Shown here in pieces: positions 51,862 to 62,508 of a DNA stretch of 64,000 nt. Each line of letters starts with the position of its first letter. Positions within the stretch are counted from its first letter, which is position 1. The position numbers were made by a program, and so were the translations under genes. This DNA comes from Pseudomonas pseudonitroreducens (GTDB lineage: Bacteria > Pseudomonadota > Gammaproteobacteria > Pseudomonadales > Pseudomonadaceae): NCBI RefSeq assembly GCF_021603645.1, contig NZ_BQHJ01000008.1:1-64000 (forward strand), given 5' to 3'. Below the pieces are notes generated by a model. That model searched no databases and was not told the DNA's origin. It saw nothing but the letters and a program-made list of their open reading frames with translations.

Positions 51862-53556
51862 TCAATGGCTCAACAGCAGGCTCAGCACCGCCCGCAGCTT
51901 GCCCGGCTTGACCGGCTTGTTGAGCAGCGGCACCCCGAGCTTCTGCAGGGCGCGGCGGCACTCGTCGCTGCGGTCGGCGGTGATCATCACCGCCGGCAAC
52001 TCTGCGGCGAACTGCAAGCGCAGCCGGTGCACCGCGTCGCAGCCAGTCTGGCCATGGTCGAGGTGGTAATCGGCCAGGATGACTTCCGGCGCGCGCCCCT
52101 TCAGCACGCTCAACGCCTCATCGAAATCACTCGCCAGCAGTACCTCGCAGCCCCACTGCCCCAACAGCGCTGCCATGCTGGCCAGGATTGCGTCCTCATT
52201 GTCGATCACCAGCAGGCGCCGGCCGGGCAAGGGATCCCCGGTGACCGCGCGCGGAGCGTTGTCCGCCGCGACGGGTGCCGGCAGATCACGCACCAGCGGC
52301 ACCTCGATGGCAAACACCGAACCTCGCCCGGGCACCGAACGCACCTGCACCTGGCAGCCGAGGATGCCGGCAATCCGGTCGACGATCGCCAGGCCCAGCC
52401 CGACGCCCCGGCGGTCTGCGGCACGGCCGACATCCAGCTGGTTGAACTCGAGGAAGATCGCCTCCAACTGGTCCGCCGGGATCCCGCGCCCGGTATCCCA
52501 GACCTCCAGCCGCACGTTCTCGCCGCGCCGCCGCGCCGCCAACATCACACTGCCGCGCTCGGTATAGCGGCAGGCATTACTGAGGAAGTTTCGCAGGATA
52601 CGCGACAGCAGGCGGTGATCGGTGCGCACCGCCAGCGCGGGAATCCGCTTGCGCAGGCGCAGGCCGGCGGCGCGGGCCACTTCGTCGAACTCCGAGAGCA
52701 GCGGCGCGAGCAGTTCGTCCAGCGGATGCAGGTCCAGGTCCGGACGGATCGCACTCTGGTCCAGGCGGGCGATTTCCAGCAGGTCGCTGAGCAGGTCTTC
52801 GGCACCTTCCAGTGCCTGGTGCGTGCGCTCCACCAGTAGCTGCTCGGCGCTCGGCAACTTGCGCTCGCGCAGGGTCGAAACCAGCAGCCGCGCGGCGTTC
52901 AGCGGCTGCAGCAGGTCGTGGCTGGCGGCGGCCAGGTACTTGTCCTTGCTGTTGTTGGCCGCCTCGGCGGCATCGCGGGCCTCGCGCAGCTGCTGGTTGA
53001 GCGTCCGCAATTCCAGGGTCCGCGCCGCAACGCGTTGCTCCAGTTCCTCATTGAGGCTCTGCAGGCGCTGCTGGGCCTGGACGCGCTCGGTGATATCGGC
53101 GACGAAGCCTTCCACCAGCCCGTCTTCGTCCGGCTTCATCAGCAGGTTCATCAGCGCCACGACATGCGTCCCATCGCGCCGGCGCAGACGCGTCTCGTAG
53201 CCGAACAGCCCGCCACCGTCGCGCAGCAGGTCGCGGATGCGGCGCATCTCCTGCTCACCGCCGACGAACAACTGGCTGGCCATGTCCTGCAGGCTCCACA
53301 GCACCTGCGCAGGATCGTCGTAACCGAGCATATGCGCCAGCGCCGGATTGGCGGCGCGCAATCCCTGGCTCAGGCTGGCCTGGAAGATCCCATGGACGGC
53401 GTTCTCGAACAGCCATTTGTAGCGGTTGCGCTCCGCCTCGAGTTCGTCCAGGCGCGCCACCAGCTCGGGATAATGGCTTTTGCGCGCCGAGTGGCTGCCC
53501 AGCCCGAGCAACCCGGCCAGGGCCTGTTGCTGCTGCTCGTCAGAGGGCCTCGCCAT
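51862..53556 (-). CDS. ercS: Sensor hybrid kinase ErcS
   Basis: A 564-aa soluble hybrid kinase of the ethanol-oxidation regulatory system. PAS domain (about 40-160: NRYKWLFENAVHGIFQASLSQG), coiled coil, HisKA with AASHDLLQPLNAARL (about 220), HATPase ending in GVGLGLAIVDRIAG, and a receiver (about 455-560) with EVILADYHLDHG. It follows pqqH-ercA on the same strand, exactly as PA1992 follows PA1991, which is the basis of the name. The ATG at 53556 overlaps the ercA stop by 17 bp, so the pair is translated together. The signal is thought to be related to alcohol oxidation. Confidence 0.88.
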   Translation of the reverse strand: MARPSDEQQQQALAGLLGLGSHSARKSHYPELVARLDELEAERNRYKWLFENAVHGIFQASLSQGLRAANPALAHMLGYDDPAQVLWSLQDMASQLFVGGEQEMRRIRDLLRDGGGLFGYETRLRRRDGTHVVALMNLLMKPDEDGLVEGFVADITERVQAQQRLQSLNEELEQRVAARTLELRTLNQQLREARDAAEAANNSKDKYLAAASHDLLQPLNAARLLVSTLRERKLPSAEQLLVERTHQALEGAEDLLSDLLEIARLDQSAIRPDLDLHPLDELLAPLLSEFDEVARAAGLRLRKRIPALAVRTDHRLLSRILRNFLSNACRYTERGSVMLAARRRGENVRLEVWDTGRGIPADQLEAIFLEFNQLDVGRAADRRGVGLGLAIVDRIAGILGCQVQVRSVPGRGSVFAIEVPLVRDLPAPVAADNAPRAVTGDPLPGRRLLVIDNEDAILASMAALLGQWGCEVLLASDFDEALSVLKGRAPEVILADYHLDHGQTGCDAVHRLRLQFAAELPAVMITADRSDECRRALQKLGVPLLNKPVKPGKLRAVLSLLLSH

Positions 53557-54703
53557 ACACCACCTCAACATCGCGCTGGCTGGATTCACGCGGGTTGGTG
53601 AGGATGCACGGGTCCTGCATCGCATGGCGCGAGAGGAAGGGAATGTCGGAACTGCCAACGCCATGCAACGCCAGGCTTTCATGGAAGCCCACGGCATTCT
53701 TCAGGGCGATCAGGTGCTCCACCAGGCGCTGGCGAATCTGCGCGTGACTCATGCCGCGGCAATCGATGCCGAAGGTTTCGGCGATCACCTTGAAGCGCTC
53801 GGGCGCGGCGCTGTAGTTGAACGCCACCACATGTTCCACCAGCACGGCGTTGCACAGCCCATGCGGCAGGTCGAGGTAGCCGCCCAGGCTGTGGGACATG
53901 GCGTGCACCGCGCCGAGGATCGCGTTGGAGAACGCCAGCCCGGCCTGCATGCTGCCGAGCATGATCTTCTCGCGCAGGGCGATGTCCGCCGGGTTGGCGA
54001 TCATCTGCACCAGATTGCCGTTGATCAGCCGCATCGCCTCCAGCGCATGGGGGTCGGTAAGCGGGCCGTGGCCGGTGGAGACGAAGGCCTCGATGGCGTG
54101 CACCAGGGCATCGATGCCGGTACAGGCGGAGAGGAACGGGTCCATGGTCAGGGTGGTTTCCGGGTCGATCAGCGACACGTCGGGCACCACCGCCTTGCTG
54201 ACGATGGAGAACTTCATCCGCTCGTCCTGGTTGGAGATGATCACGAACTGCGAGACGTCCGCCGAGGTGCCGGCAGTGGTGGGAATCAGGATCAGCGGCG
54301 GGCTGGGCACGCGCAGGGTGTCCACGCCCTCGAACTCGAGGATATTGCGCCCGTGGGCGGCGACGATGCCGATGCCCTTGGCGCAATCCATCGGGCTGCC
54401 GCCGCCGACGGCGACTATCACGTTGCAGCCTTCGCTGCGGTAGACCTCGGCGCCGCGCATGACTTCTCCCACGCGCGGGTTGGGCGACACATCGGTATAG
54501 CGGCAGAAGGAAATATCCTGGGCGGCCAGGCTGGCCTCGATATCGGCGACCCAGCCGGCGGCGACTACACCCGGGTCCGACACCACCAGCACCTTGCGGG
54601 CGCCGAAGGTCTTCACGTAATTGGCGACATTGTGCCGGCATCCGGCACCGAAAATGATCTCAGGCGAGACGAATTTGCGCAGTTGGCTGAGCTCGTGGGA
54701 CAT
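53540..54703 (-). CDS. ercA: Iron-containing alcohol dehydrogenase ErcA
   Basis: A 387-aa member of the group III Fe-dependent alcohol dehydrogenases. The cofactor region is VGGGSPMDCAKGIG (about 95-108), and iron ligands lie in the helices around IDALVHAIEAF, GAVHAMSHSLGG and LPHGLCNAVL (His residues of the HxxxH pattern). In P. aeruginosa, ErcA is a regulatory component of the exa/ethanol-oxidation network rather than a bulk catabolic enzyme. I chose the ATG at 54703 (MSHELSQL). It lies 98 bp after pqqH, and its 3' end overlaps ercS. Confidence 0.92.
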   Translation of the reverse strand: MSHELSQLRKFVSPEIIFGAGCRHNVANYVKTFGARKVLVVSDPGVVAAGWVADIEASLAAQDISFCRYTDVSPNPRVGEVMRGAEVYRSEGCNVIVAVGGGSPMDCAKGIGIVAAHGRNILEFEGVDTLRVPSPPLILIPTTAGTSADVSQFVIISNQDERMKFSIVSKAVVPDVSLIDPETTLTMDPFLSACTGIDALVHAIEAFVSTGHGPLTDPHALEAMRLINGNLVQMIANPADIALREKIMLGSMQAGLAFSNAILGAVHAMSHSLGGYLDLPHGLCNAVLVEHVVAFNYSAAPERFKVIAETFGIDCRGMSHAQIRQRLVEHLIALKNAVGFHESLALHGVGSSDIPFLSRHAMQDPCILTNPRESSQRDVEVVYGEAL

Positions 54704-54801
54704 CGGGGGCTCTGTCGTTATTGTTATGGGATATTTCCGGCAGCCTACTGTATCCGTCAGGTATTGCAATGCGACCTTGGCAGACGGCTCTGACAGGCAG
54801 C

Positions 54802-56595
54802 TCAGCTACTCAGAAGCGCCTGAAAGAAGCGCCATTCGGCCTCCAGCGCGTGGGCCAGGTGGGCGGCCTGACGGAAGCCATGGCGCTCCCCGGCGTAACG
54901 GTGGACCTCCACCGGCACGCCGCGCTGGCGCAGGCTCTCGACCATGGCGTCGGTCTGCGCCGGCACCACCACCGCATCCAGCTCGCCCTGGAAGAAGATC
55001 ATCGGTGCGCGGATGCGCTCGGCCAGCAGCAGCGGAGTGCGCTCGCGGTAGCGCAAGGCGTCCTGTTGTGGATCGCCGATCAGCCAGTCCAGGTAATCCG
55101 CTTCGAACTTGTGGGTTACCCGCGCCAGCGCCTGCGGGTCGCTCACGCCATAGAGGCTGGCACCGCCGCGCAGGCCCGGCAGCCGCGCCAGCGCCATCAG
55201 CGCACTGTAGCCGCCGGCACTGGCGCCACGCACGAAGACGCGCTGGCGATCGATGCGCCCGGCCCGCGCGAGGTAGTCCAGCGCCGCGCCGATATCTTCC
55301 ACCTCGACCTGGCCCCAGCCCAGGTGCAGGCGCTCCCGATAGGCGCGGCCGTAACCGCTGCTGCCACGGTAATTGAGATCCGCCACGGCAAAGCCGCGGC
55401 GGGCCCAGAACTGGATGCGTCCGTCGAACACCGGGTAACAGGCCGAGGTCGGCCCGCCGTGGAGGAATACCACCAGCGGCGGCGCCGCCTGGTTTCCATG
55501 CGCTGGATAGAAGAACCCGTGCCCGCACTCGTCTTCGCCCACCGGGTAGTGAAACGCCTCACCGCGGGACAGTTCGGCTTCCGCCAGCGGCCGTTCGCCC
55601 CCGGCGAGTACCTGGGTGGAGCCGTCCACCCGGCGGATCGCCAGCAGCGTCGGCAAGCGGTCCGCCGCGGCAGCGATGCAGTAGAAATTCCGTTCGTCCG
55701 CCGCCAGCGCGCGGAAGCGGCTGTACTCCGGGGCCAGCCGGCGCTCGCCTCCCCGCCCGTCATACAGCACCAGCACGCCGCGCCCTTCCTCGTAGCGGGT
55801 CGCCAGCAGGTTGCCCTGCGACAGCGGCAGGAACGTCTGCCCGCCCAGTTGCCAGGGAGCGCCGGCGTGATCGGCGGCGGCGCTCGGCAAGGCAGCGCGG
55901 ACTTCGTGGTACGGCTGCCAGTAGCCGCCACCGTCGCTCAGCCAGTGCAGGCGGCCGTCTTCGGCGAAGCGCGGTTGCTGGATCGATTCGTGGCGGGCCT
56001 GCCCGGCGAGGCAGCGCTCTTCGCCCGCGAAGGACTCGCACAGGCGGGTGCGTGTCCAGGGCTGGTGCGGGCGATCCCACTCCACCCAGACGATGCGTTC
56101 GCCACTGCCGTCGGCCACCGGCGCTGCGTAGAAGTCCGCGCCGCAGGCAATCACCCGGCGCCGGCCATCGGCGTCGAGACGTACCACACGATGGATCACC
56201 CCGCCGCTGCCGTTCTCCTCTTCCACGGCGAGAATCGCGTTCCATGCCGGCACGTAATGCAGATCGCCGTAGCGGCAATCGTCGCGGTGGGTGAGCGGCC
56301 GTGGCGTGCCGCCCAGCCGCAGCCAGTACACCTGCTGGTCGCCCTCTTCCACCCAGGCCACGCCGTCGGCGGTGGCGCAGCAGGCGCCGCCGCCGTATTC
56401 GTAGACACGGCTGCGCACCGAGGCGCCAGGCGGTGTCAGCTCGCGGCTCTGGCCTTCGCGCCGGAGGAACAGGCGGCAGCGCCCGCTGAGCGGATCGTAG
56501 GCGGCCCAGAGCAGCCCACCGTGGGCCACCTGCAGCTCGGCGAAATCCCCGGCGGCGGCCACCGCCCGTTCGGCGCTCCAGTCACTGTGCTGCAT
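54802..56595 (-). CDS. pqqH: Prolyl-oligopeptidase family protein PqqH
   Basis: A 597-aa S9-type peptidase-like protein with an N-terminal beta-propeller (about 1-330) and a C-terminal alpha/beta hydrolase. The catalytic Ser lies in VRGASAGGYSAL, the Asp in QGELDAVV and the His in GERHGFR. It ends the pqq operon, 2 bp after pqqE, and matches PA1990. Its suspected role is processing of PqqA or a late step in PQQ maturation. The ATG at 56595 was chosen because the longer frame runs back through pqqE. Confidence 0.88.
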   Translation of the reverse strand: MQHSDWSAERAVAAAGDFAELQVAHGGLLWAAYDPLSGRCRLFLRREGQSRELTPPGASVRSRVYEYGGGACCATADGVAWVEEGDQQVYWLRLGGTPRPLTHRDDCRYGDLHYVPAWNAILAVEEENGSGGVIHRVVRLDADGRRRVIACGADFYAAPVADGSGERIVWVEWDRPHQPWTRTRLCESFAGEERCLAGQARHESIQQPRFAEDGRLHWLSDGGGYWQPYHEVRAALPSAAADHAGAPWQLGGQTFLPLSQGNLLATRYEEGRGVLVLYDGRGGERRLAPEYSRFRALAADERNFYCIAAAADRLPTLLAIRRVDGSTQVLAGGERPLAEAELSRGEAFHYPVGEDECGHGFFYPAHGNQAAPPLVVFLHGGPTSACYPVFDGRIQFWARRGFAVADLNYRGSSGYGRAYRERLHLGWGQVEVEDIGAALDYLARAGRIDRQRVFVRGASAGGYSALMALARLPGLRGGASLYGVSDPQALARVTHKFEADYLDWLIGDPQQDALRYRERTPLLLAERIRAPMIFFQGELDAVVVPAQTDAMVESLRQRGVPVEVHRYAGERHGFRQAAHLAHALEAEWRFFQALLSS

Positions 56596-56597
56596 CC

Positions 56598-57746
56598 TCA
56601 GGCCTTGCAGATCAGTTGCGAGGCCCGCTCGTTGCGCAGGGTCAGCGCACTGAGCGGCGCGGCGGCGGTTTCCGCCTCGCGGCGGGCATCGAGGATGATC
56701 CCGTGGTGCGCCGACTTGGCGCACACCGGATCGGTGGCCTCGGCATCGCCGGTGAGCATGAACGCCTGGCAGCGGCAGCCGCCGAAGTCGCGCTCCTTCT
56801 CGTCGCAGGAGCGGCACGGTTCGGGCATCCACGCATCACCGCGGAAGCGGTTGAAGCCGAAGGACTCGTACCAGATGTGCTGCAGGCTGTGCTCGCGCAC
56901 ATTGGGAAACTTCACCGGCAGTTGGCGTGCGCTGTGGCAGGGCAACGCGGTGCCGTCGGGGGTGACATCGAGGAACACGCTGCCCCAGCCGCCCATGCAG
57001 GCCTTGGGACGTTCCTCGTAGTAGTCCGGCACCACGAAGATCAGCTTGCACGGGTTGCCTGCGGCGGCCAGGCGCTCGCGGTATTCGGCGGTGATGCGCT
57101 CGGCGCGTTGCAGCTGTTCGCGGGTTGGCAGCAGGCCGGCGCGGTTCAGCTCGGCCCAGCCGTAGAACTGGCAGGTGGCGAGCTCGACGAAGTCCGCCTC
57201 CAGTTCGATGCACAGCTCGATGATCCGCTCGATGCTGTCGATGTTGTGCCGGTGGGTGACGAAGTTCAGCACCATCGGGTAGCCGTGGGCCTTTACCGCG
57301 CGGGCCATGGCGAGCTTCTGGGCGAACGCCTTGCGCGAACCGGCGAGCAGGTTGTTCACCTCCTCGTCGGCGGCCTGGAAGCTGATCTGGATATGGTCGA
57401 GCCCTGCGTCGGCGAACTCCTTCAGGCGTTTCTCGTTGAGGCCGATGCCGGAGGTGATCAGGTTGGTGTAGAAGCCCAGCCCGCGCGCAGCGGCGATCAG
57501 CTCGGCGAGGTCCTGGCGCACCAGCGGCTCGCCGCCGGAAAAGCCCAGCTGCGCCGCGCCCATCTCGCGGGCCTGGCGGAATACCTCGATCCATTGTTCG
57601 GTGGAAAGCTCCTCGCCGCCCCTGGCGAAGTCCAGCGGGTTGGAGCAGTACGGGCACTGCAGCGGACAGCGGTAGGTCAGCTCGGCCAGCAGCCAGAGCG
57701 GTGGCCCTACCGGCGCTTCAGCGCAGCTCGATCCAGAATTGCGCAT
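56598..57746 (-). CDS. pqqE: PQQ biosynthesis radical SAM enzyme PqqE
   Basis: A 382-aa radical SAM enzyme that forms the C-C bond between the Glu and Tyr side chains of PqqA (with PqqD). The Cx3Cx2C cluster is CPLQCPYC (about 28-35), with [15 protein letters not shown] and the C-terminal SPASM Cys motif ([19 protein letters not shown]). The ATG at 57746 gives the PqqE start just before the [14 protein letters not shown] motif and overlaps pqqD by 29 bp. All auxiliary-cluster cysteines that I expect are present. Confidence 0.95.
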   Translation of the reverse strand: MRNSGSSCAEAPVGPPLWLLAELTYRCPLQCPYCSNPLDFARGGEELSTEQWIEVFRQAREMGAAQLGFSGGEPLVRQDLAELIAAARGLGFYTNLITSGIGLNEKRLKEFADAGLDHIQISFQAADEEVNNLLAGSRKAFAQKLAMARAVKAHGYPMVLNFVTHRHNIDSIERIIELCIELEADFVELATCQFYGWAELNRAGLLPTREQLQRAERITAEYRERLAAAGNPCKLIFVVPDYYEERPKACMGGWGSVFLDVTPDGTALPCHSARQLPVKFPNVREHSLQHIWYESFGFNRFRGDAWMPEPCRSCDEKERDFGGCRCQAFMLTGDAEATDPVCAKSAHHGIILDARREAETAAAPLSALTLRNERASQLICKA

Positions 57747-57996
57747 GGGCCACCTCGAGGAATGCCAGGATGTCTTCGTCGATACCCGGCACACCGGGGA
57801 AATCCGCGCGCAGGCCGTCGATGATGCCGGCGACGTCGGCCTGCCCGTCGACGCGACCGAGAATCGCCCCGGCGCTGTCGTTGAGCTTCACCATCCCTTC
57901 AGGATAGAGCAGCACGTGGCAGCCCTGGGCCGGTTCGAATTGCAGGCGGAAGCCCCGGCGCAGCGCCGGCACGCTGTCCAGCGACGGCAGACTCAT
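57718..57996 (-). CDS. pqqD: PQQ peptide chaperone PqqD
   Basis: A 92-aa RiPP-recognition-element protein that binds the PqqA peptide and presents it to PqqE. Sequence features: [37 protein letters not shown] and a C-terminal helix [16 protein letters not shown]. The ATG at 57996 shares its A with the pqqC TGA (TGATG). The gene is intact and of normal length. Confidence 0.95.
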   Translation of the reverse strand: MSLPSLDSVPALRRGFRLQFEPAQGCHVLLYPEGMVKLNDSAGAILGRVDGQADVAGIIDGLRADFPGVPGIDEDILAFLEVAHAQFWIELR

Positions 57997-58745
57997 CACA
58001 GCACCCCCCTGTGCCATACGCGCTCGCTCGTCACCGTGTGGTACGGCGGGCGCTGCAGTTCATAGGCCATGCTCATCGCGTCGAGCATGCTCCAGAGCAC
58101 GTCGAGCTTGAATTGCAGGATTTCCAGCATGCGCTCCTGGGCCTCGCGGGTGCGGTAGTGCTCCAGGGTGATGCGCAGGCCATGCTCGACATCGCGGCGC
58201 GCCTGCGACAGGCGCTTGCGGAAGTAGTCGTAGCCGCTGGCGTCGATCCACGGGTAGTGCTGCGGCCAGCTGTCCAGGCGCGACTGGTGGATCTGCGGGG
58301 CGAACAGCTCGGTCAGCGAGCTGCTCGCCGCTTCCTGCCAGCTGGCGCGGCGGGCGAAGTTGACGTAGGCGTCGACGGCAAAGCGCACACCGGGCAGCAC
58401 CAGCTCCTGGGACAGCACCTGCTCGCGCTCCAGCCCCACGGATTCGGCCAGGCGCAACCAGGCCTCGATGCCGCCCTCCTCGCCCGGCGCGCCATCGTGG
58501 TCAAGGATGCGCTGCAGCCATTCGCGGCGCACCTCGCGATCCGGACAGTTGGCGAGGATCGCCGCGTCCTTCAGCGGGATGTTCAACTGGTAGTAGAAGC
58601 GGTTGGCCACCCAGCCCTGTATCTGCTCGCGGCTCGCACGGCCTTCGTACATGGCCACGTGGTACGGGTGGAAGATGTGGTAGCAGGCGCCCCTGGCGCG
58701 CAGTGCCTGCTCGAACTCGGCGGGGCTCATGGCTTCGCGGGTCAT
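57996..58745 (-). CDS. pqqC: Pyrroloquinoline-quinone synthase PqqC
   Basis: A 249-aa cofactor-free oxidase that performs the last ring closure and oxidations to PQQ. It closely resembles the P. aeruginosa enzyme: [42 protein letters not shown], the active-site segment [17 protein letters not shown] and the end [12 protein letters not shown]. The start is the ATG at 58745 ([12 protein letters not shown]). It lies 25 bp after pqqB. Confidence 0.96.
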   Translation of the reverse strand: MTREAMSPAEFEQALRARGACYHIFHPYHVAMYEGRASREQIQGWVANRFYYQLNIPLKDAAILANCPDREVRREWLQRILDHDGAPGEEGGIEAWLRLAESVGLEREQVLSQELVLPGVRFAVDAYVNFARRASWQEAASSSLTELFAPQIHQSRLDSWPQHYPWIDASGYDYFRKRLSQARRDVEHGLRITLEHYRTREAQERMLEILQFKLDVLWSMLDAMSMAYELQRPPYHTVTSERVWHRGVL

Positions 58746-58770
58746 CGCGAGGCTCCTTCTGAAAGGGCCG

Positions 58771-59685
58771 TCACAGGAAGATGCCCATGCCGTCGAACGC
58801 CACCTCGATGCCGCGCGCGTCGAGTTCGGCGCGTTCGGGCGAGGCGATGTCGAGAATGGGATTGGTGTTGTTGATGTGGATGAGCACCTTGCGCGGCCCG
58901 TCGATGCCGTCGAGCACCTCGAGCATGCCGCCGGGGCCGCTCTGGGCCAGGTGGCCCATCTCGCTGCCAAGCTTGTCGCCCACCTCGCAGACGCGCATCT
59001 CGTCATCGCGCCAGAGCGTGCCGTCCACCAGCAGGCAGTCGGCGCGGCGCATCCACTGCAACAGGCCGTCATCCACCTGGCCCAGGCCCGGCGCATAGAA
59101 CAGCTTGCCGCCAGTGGCGGTGTCTTCGACGAACAGGCCGATGTTGTCGCCCGGATGCGGGTTGCCCCGGTGCGGCGAGTACGGCGGTGCGCTGCTGCGC
59201 AGGGCGATGGCGGTGAGGCGCAGGCCCGGGCAGGCGGGGATGACGAAAGGCTCGGCGTCCAGTTCGATGAGCCGGTGCTTCAGCCCGCCGTTCCAGTGCG
59301 ACAGCATGGGGAACAGCGGAAAGCCGGTGGACAGGTCCTGATGGACCATCTGCGTGCACCACACCTCGTGCGGGCAGCCTTCGCGCAGGCTGAGCAGGCC
59401 GGTGGTGTGGTCGATCTGGCTGTCCAGCAGGACGATCGCGGCAATCGCCGAGTCGCGCAGACGCCGCGCCGGCTGCAGGGCCGGGAAGGACGCCAGCTGG
59501 GCGCGGATATCCGGCGAGGCATTGCAGAGAATCCAGTTTTCGCCGTCGTCGGACAGCGCGATGGACGATTGCGTGCGTGGCTGCGCGATCACGCTGCCGT
59601 CGCGCACGCCACGGCAGTTGCGACAGTTGCAGTTCCACTGGGGAAAGCCGCCGCCGGCGGCCGACCCGAGAATTCGGATGTGCAT
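58771..59685 (-). CDS. pqqB: PQQ biosynthesis protein PqqB
   Basis: A 304-aa metallo-beta-lactamase-fold protein that is thought to hydroxylate the Tyr of the precursor. Seen: [21 protein letters not shown] near the start (split Cys cluster), [27 protein letters not shown], the SDHTG-like region, and [10 protein letters not shown] near the C-terminus. Length is normal. It follows pqqA by 47 bp and precedes pqqC in the operon. Confidence 0.95.
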   Translation of the reverse strand: MHIRILGSAAGGGFPQWNCNCRNCRGVRDGSVIAQPRTQSSIALSDDGENWILCNASPDIRAQLASFPALQPARRLRDSAIAAIVLLDSQIDHTTGLLSLREGCPHEVWCTQMVHQDLSTGFPLFPMLSHWNGGLKHRLIELDAEPFVIPACPGLRLTAIALRSSAPPYSPHRGNPHPGDNIGLFVEDTATGGKLFYAPGLGQVDDGLLQWMRRADCLLVDGTLWRDDEMRVCEVGDKLGSEMGHLAQSGPGGMLEVLDGIDGPRKVLIHINNTNPILDIASPERAELDARGIEVAFDGMGIFL

Positions 59686-59732
59686 GACAGTGCCCCGTGG
59701 GCAGGGGCCCCGGCGGACCGGGGCCGAGTGGA

Positions 59733-59804
59733 TCAGCGGTTGGCGAAGTACAGGGTCACTTCGAAGCCAAGGCGCAGGTCGGTAAAGCTAGGCTTGGTCC
59801 ACAT
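59733..59804 (-). CDS. pqqA: PQQ precursor peptide PqqA
   Basis: A 23-aa ribosomal precursor ([20 protein letters not shown] then ANR). The conserved Glu15 and Tyr19 in the E-V-T-L-Y core are the residues crosslinked by PqqE and turned into PQQ. A good ribosome site (GAGGACAG) lies upstream. It is the first gene of pqqABCDE-pqqH. The peptide is too short for many gene finders but is unmistakable. Confidence 0.97.
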   Translation of the reverse strand: MWTKPSFTDLRLGFEVTLYFANR

Positions 59805-59926
59805 GGGTCTGTCCTCTTTCTTGTTGGAAGGCACCGGCAGAACCGGCAAGGTCGAGTTAAACACCAGGGTCGGGCACTCCGAATGATACTTTCGAAGGAG
59901 ATTCCCCCCTGATTTGGTAGCGGGCC

Positions 59927-59976
59927 CGCGACAGCTGTCGCGCCCCACCGCTACAACTGTCCCATTGCTGCGACAG
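59927..59976. promoter_or_regulatory. Two inverted repeats in the pqqA / activator spacer
   Basis: CGCGACAGCTGTCGCG (59927-59942) is a perfect 16-bp palindrome, and about 30 bp on CTGTC-N10-GACAG (59957-59976) shows a related TGTC/GACA inverted repeat. They are in the 387-bp spacer between pqqA and the divergent AcoR-type activator. Binding by that activator is an inference. A separate GC hairpin (60021-60043) lies closer to the activator gene. The rest of the spacer shows no gene. Confidence 0.45.
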
Positions 59977-60191
59977 CCGTTGCCCGATAGCGCCCGCGCC
60001 CCTGGGCGGCGGGCGGCCTGGCGCGGGGCTCGGTGCCCCGCGCGGCGTGTTCCGGCACAGCCCTTGCTCGGGCTCTCGTCGCCCGTGACCGACCGGTCTA
60101 GACTGAGCAATCCTAGGAACGGTCCTACACGGAGCCGATCCCCTACAAAAACAATGCGCCGCAGTCCGACTGACGGCCGCCGGGAGTGACC

Positions 60192-62126
<1,935 letters not shown>

Positions 62127-62178
62127 TCGTTTCCTTTTTCGCTGCGTCCGTTGATCAGGTGGAGTGCTGACCCGTGTT

Positions 62179-62425
62179 GTAGGAGCGGACTCTGTCCGCG
62201 ACAGGTCCGCATCGCGCCGGAAGCCATCGCGGACAGAGTCCGCTCCTCCGCAAAGGCCACCTGCAGGCGCAGGGAAAAAGGAGCGGACCGCACCTGGCAA
62301 GGACGGCCCGCCCAGTCAAAACGGTGATTTGTCTTCGGCCTGGTCGGCGGAGAGTCCGTGCCGCCCCGTGGCCCTCACCCCAGCCCTCTCTCACAGGGAG
62401 AGGGGGCCGTCCGTGCCGGCTGAGA
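62179..62425. repeat. REP pair plus CCCTCACC repeat (third copy)
   Basis: A REP pair (62179-62202 and 62226-62248) is followed at 62371 by a CCCTCACCCCAGCCCTCTC block with a GAGAGGG partner. It is a shorter relative of the composite repeats at 4438-5073 and 42740-42942. It fills the 380-bp spacer after the activator gene together with the aldA-side hairpin. No gene is supported here. Confidence 0.75.
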
Positions 62426-62484
62426 CTGTGCCTTCAACCTGTACCGAACAGTCGCCTCTCCTGCTTGAGGCCAGGGCCAGGCAG

Positions 62485-62503
62485 AGGGGCTCCTGGAGCC
62501 CCT
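62485..62503 (-). terminator. Hairpin downstream of aldA
   Basis: AGGGGCTCC-T-GGAGCCCCT is a 9+1+9 palindrome 5 bp beyond the aldA stop codon on the minus strand. No T-run follows, so it may be a weak or Rho-assisted terminator. Confidence 0.5.
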
Positions 62504-62508
62504 ACCGC

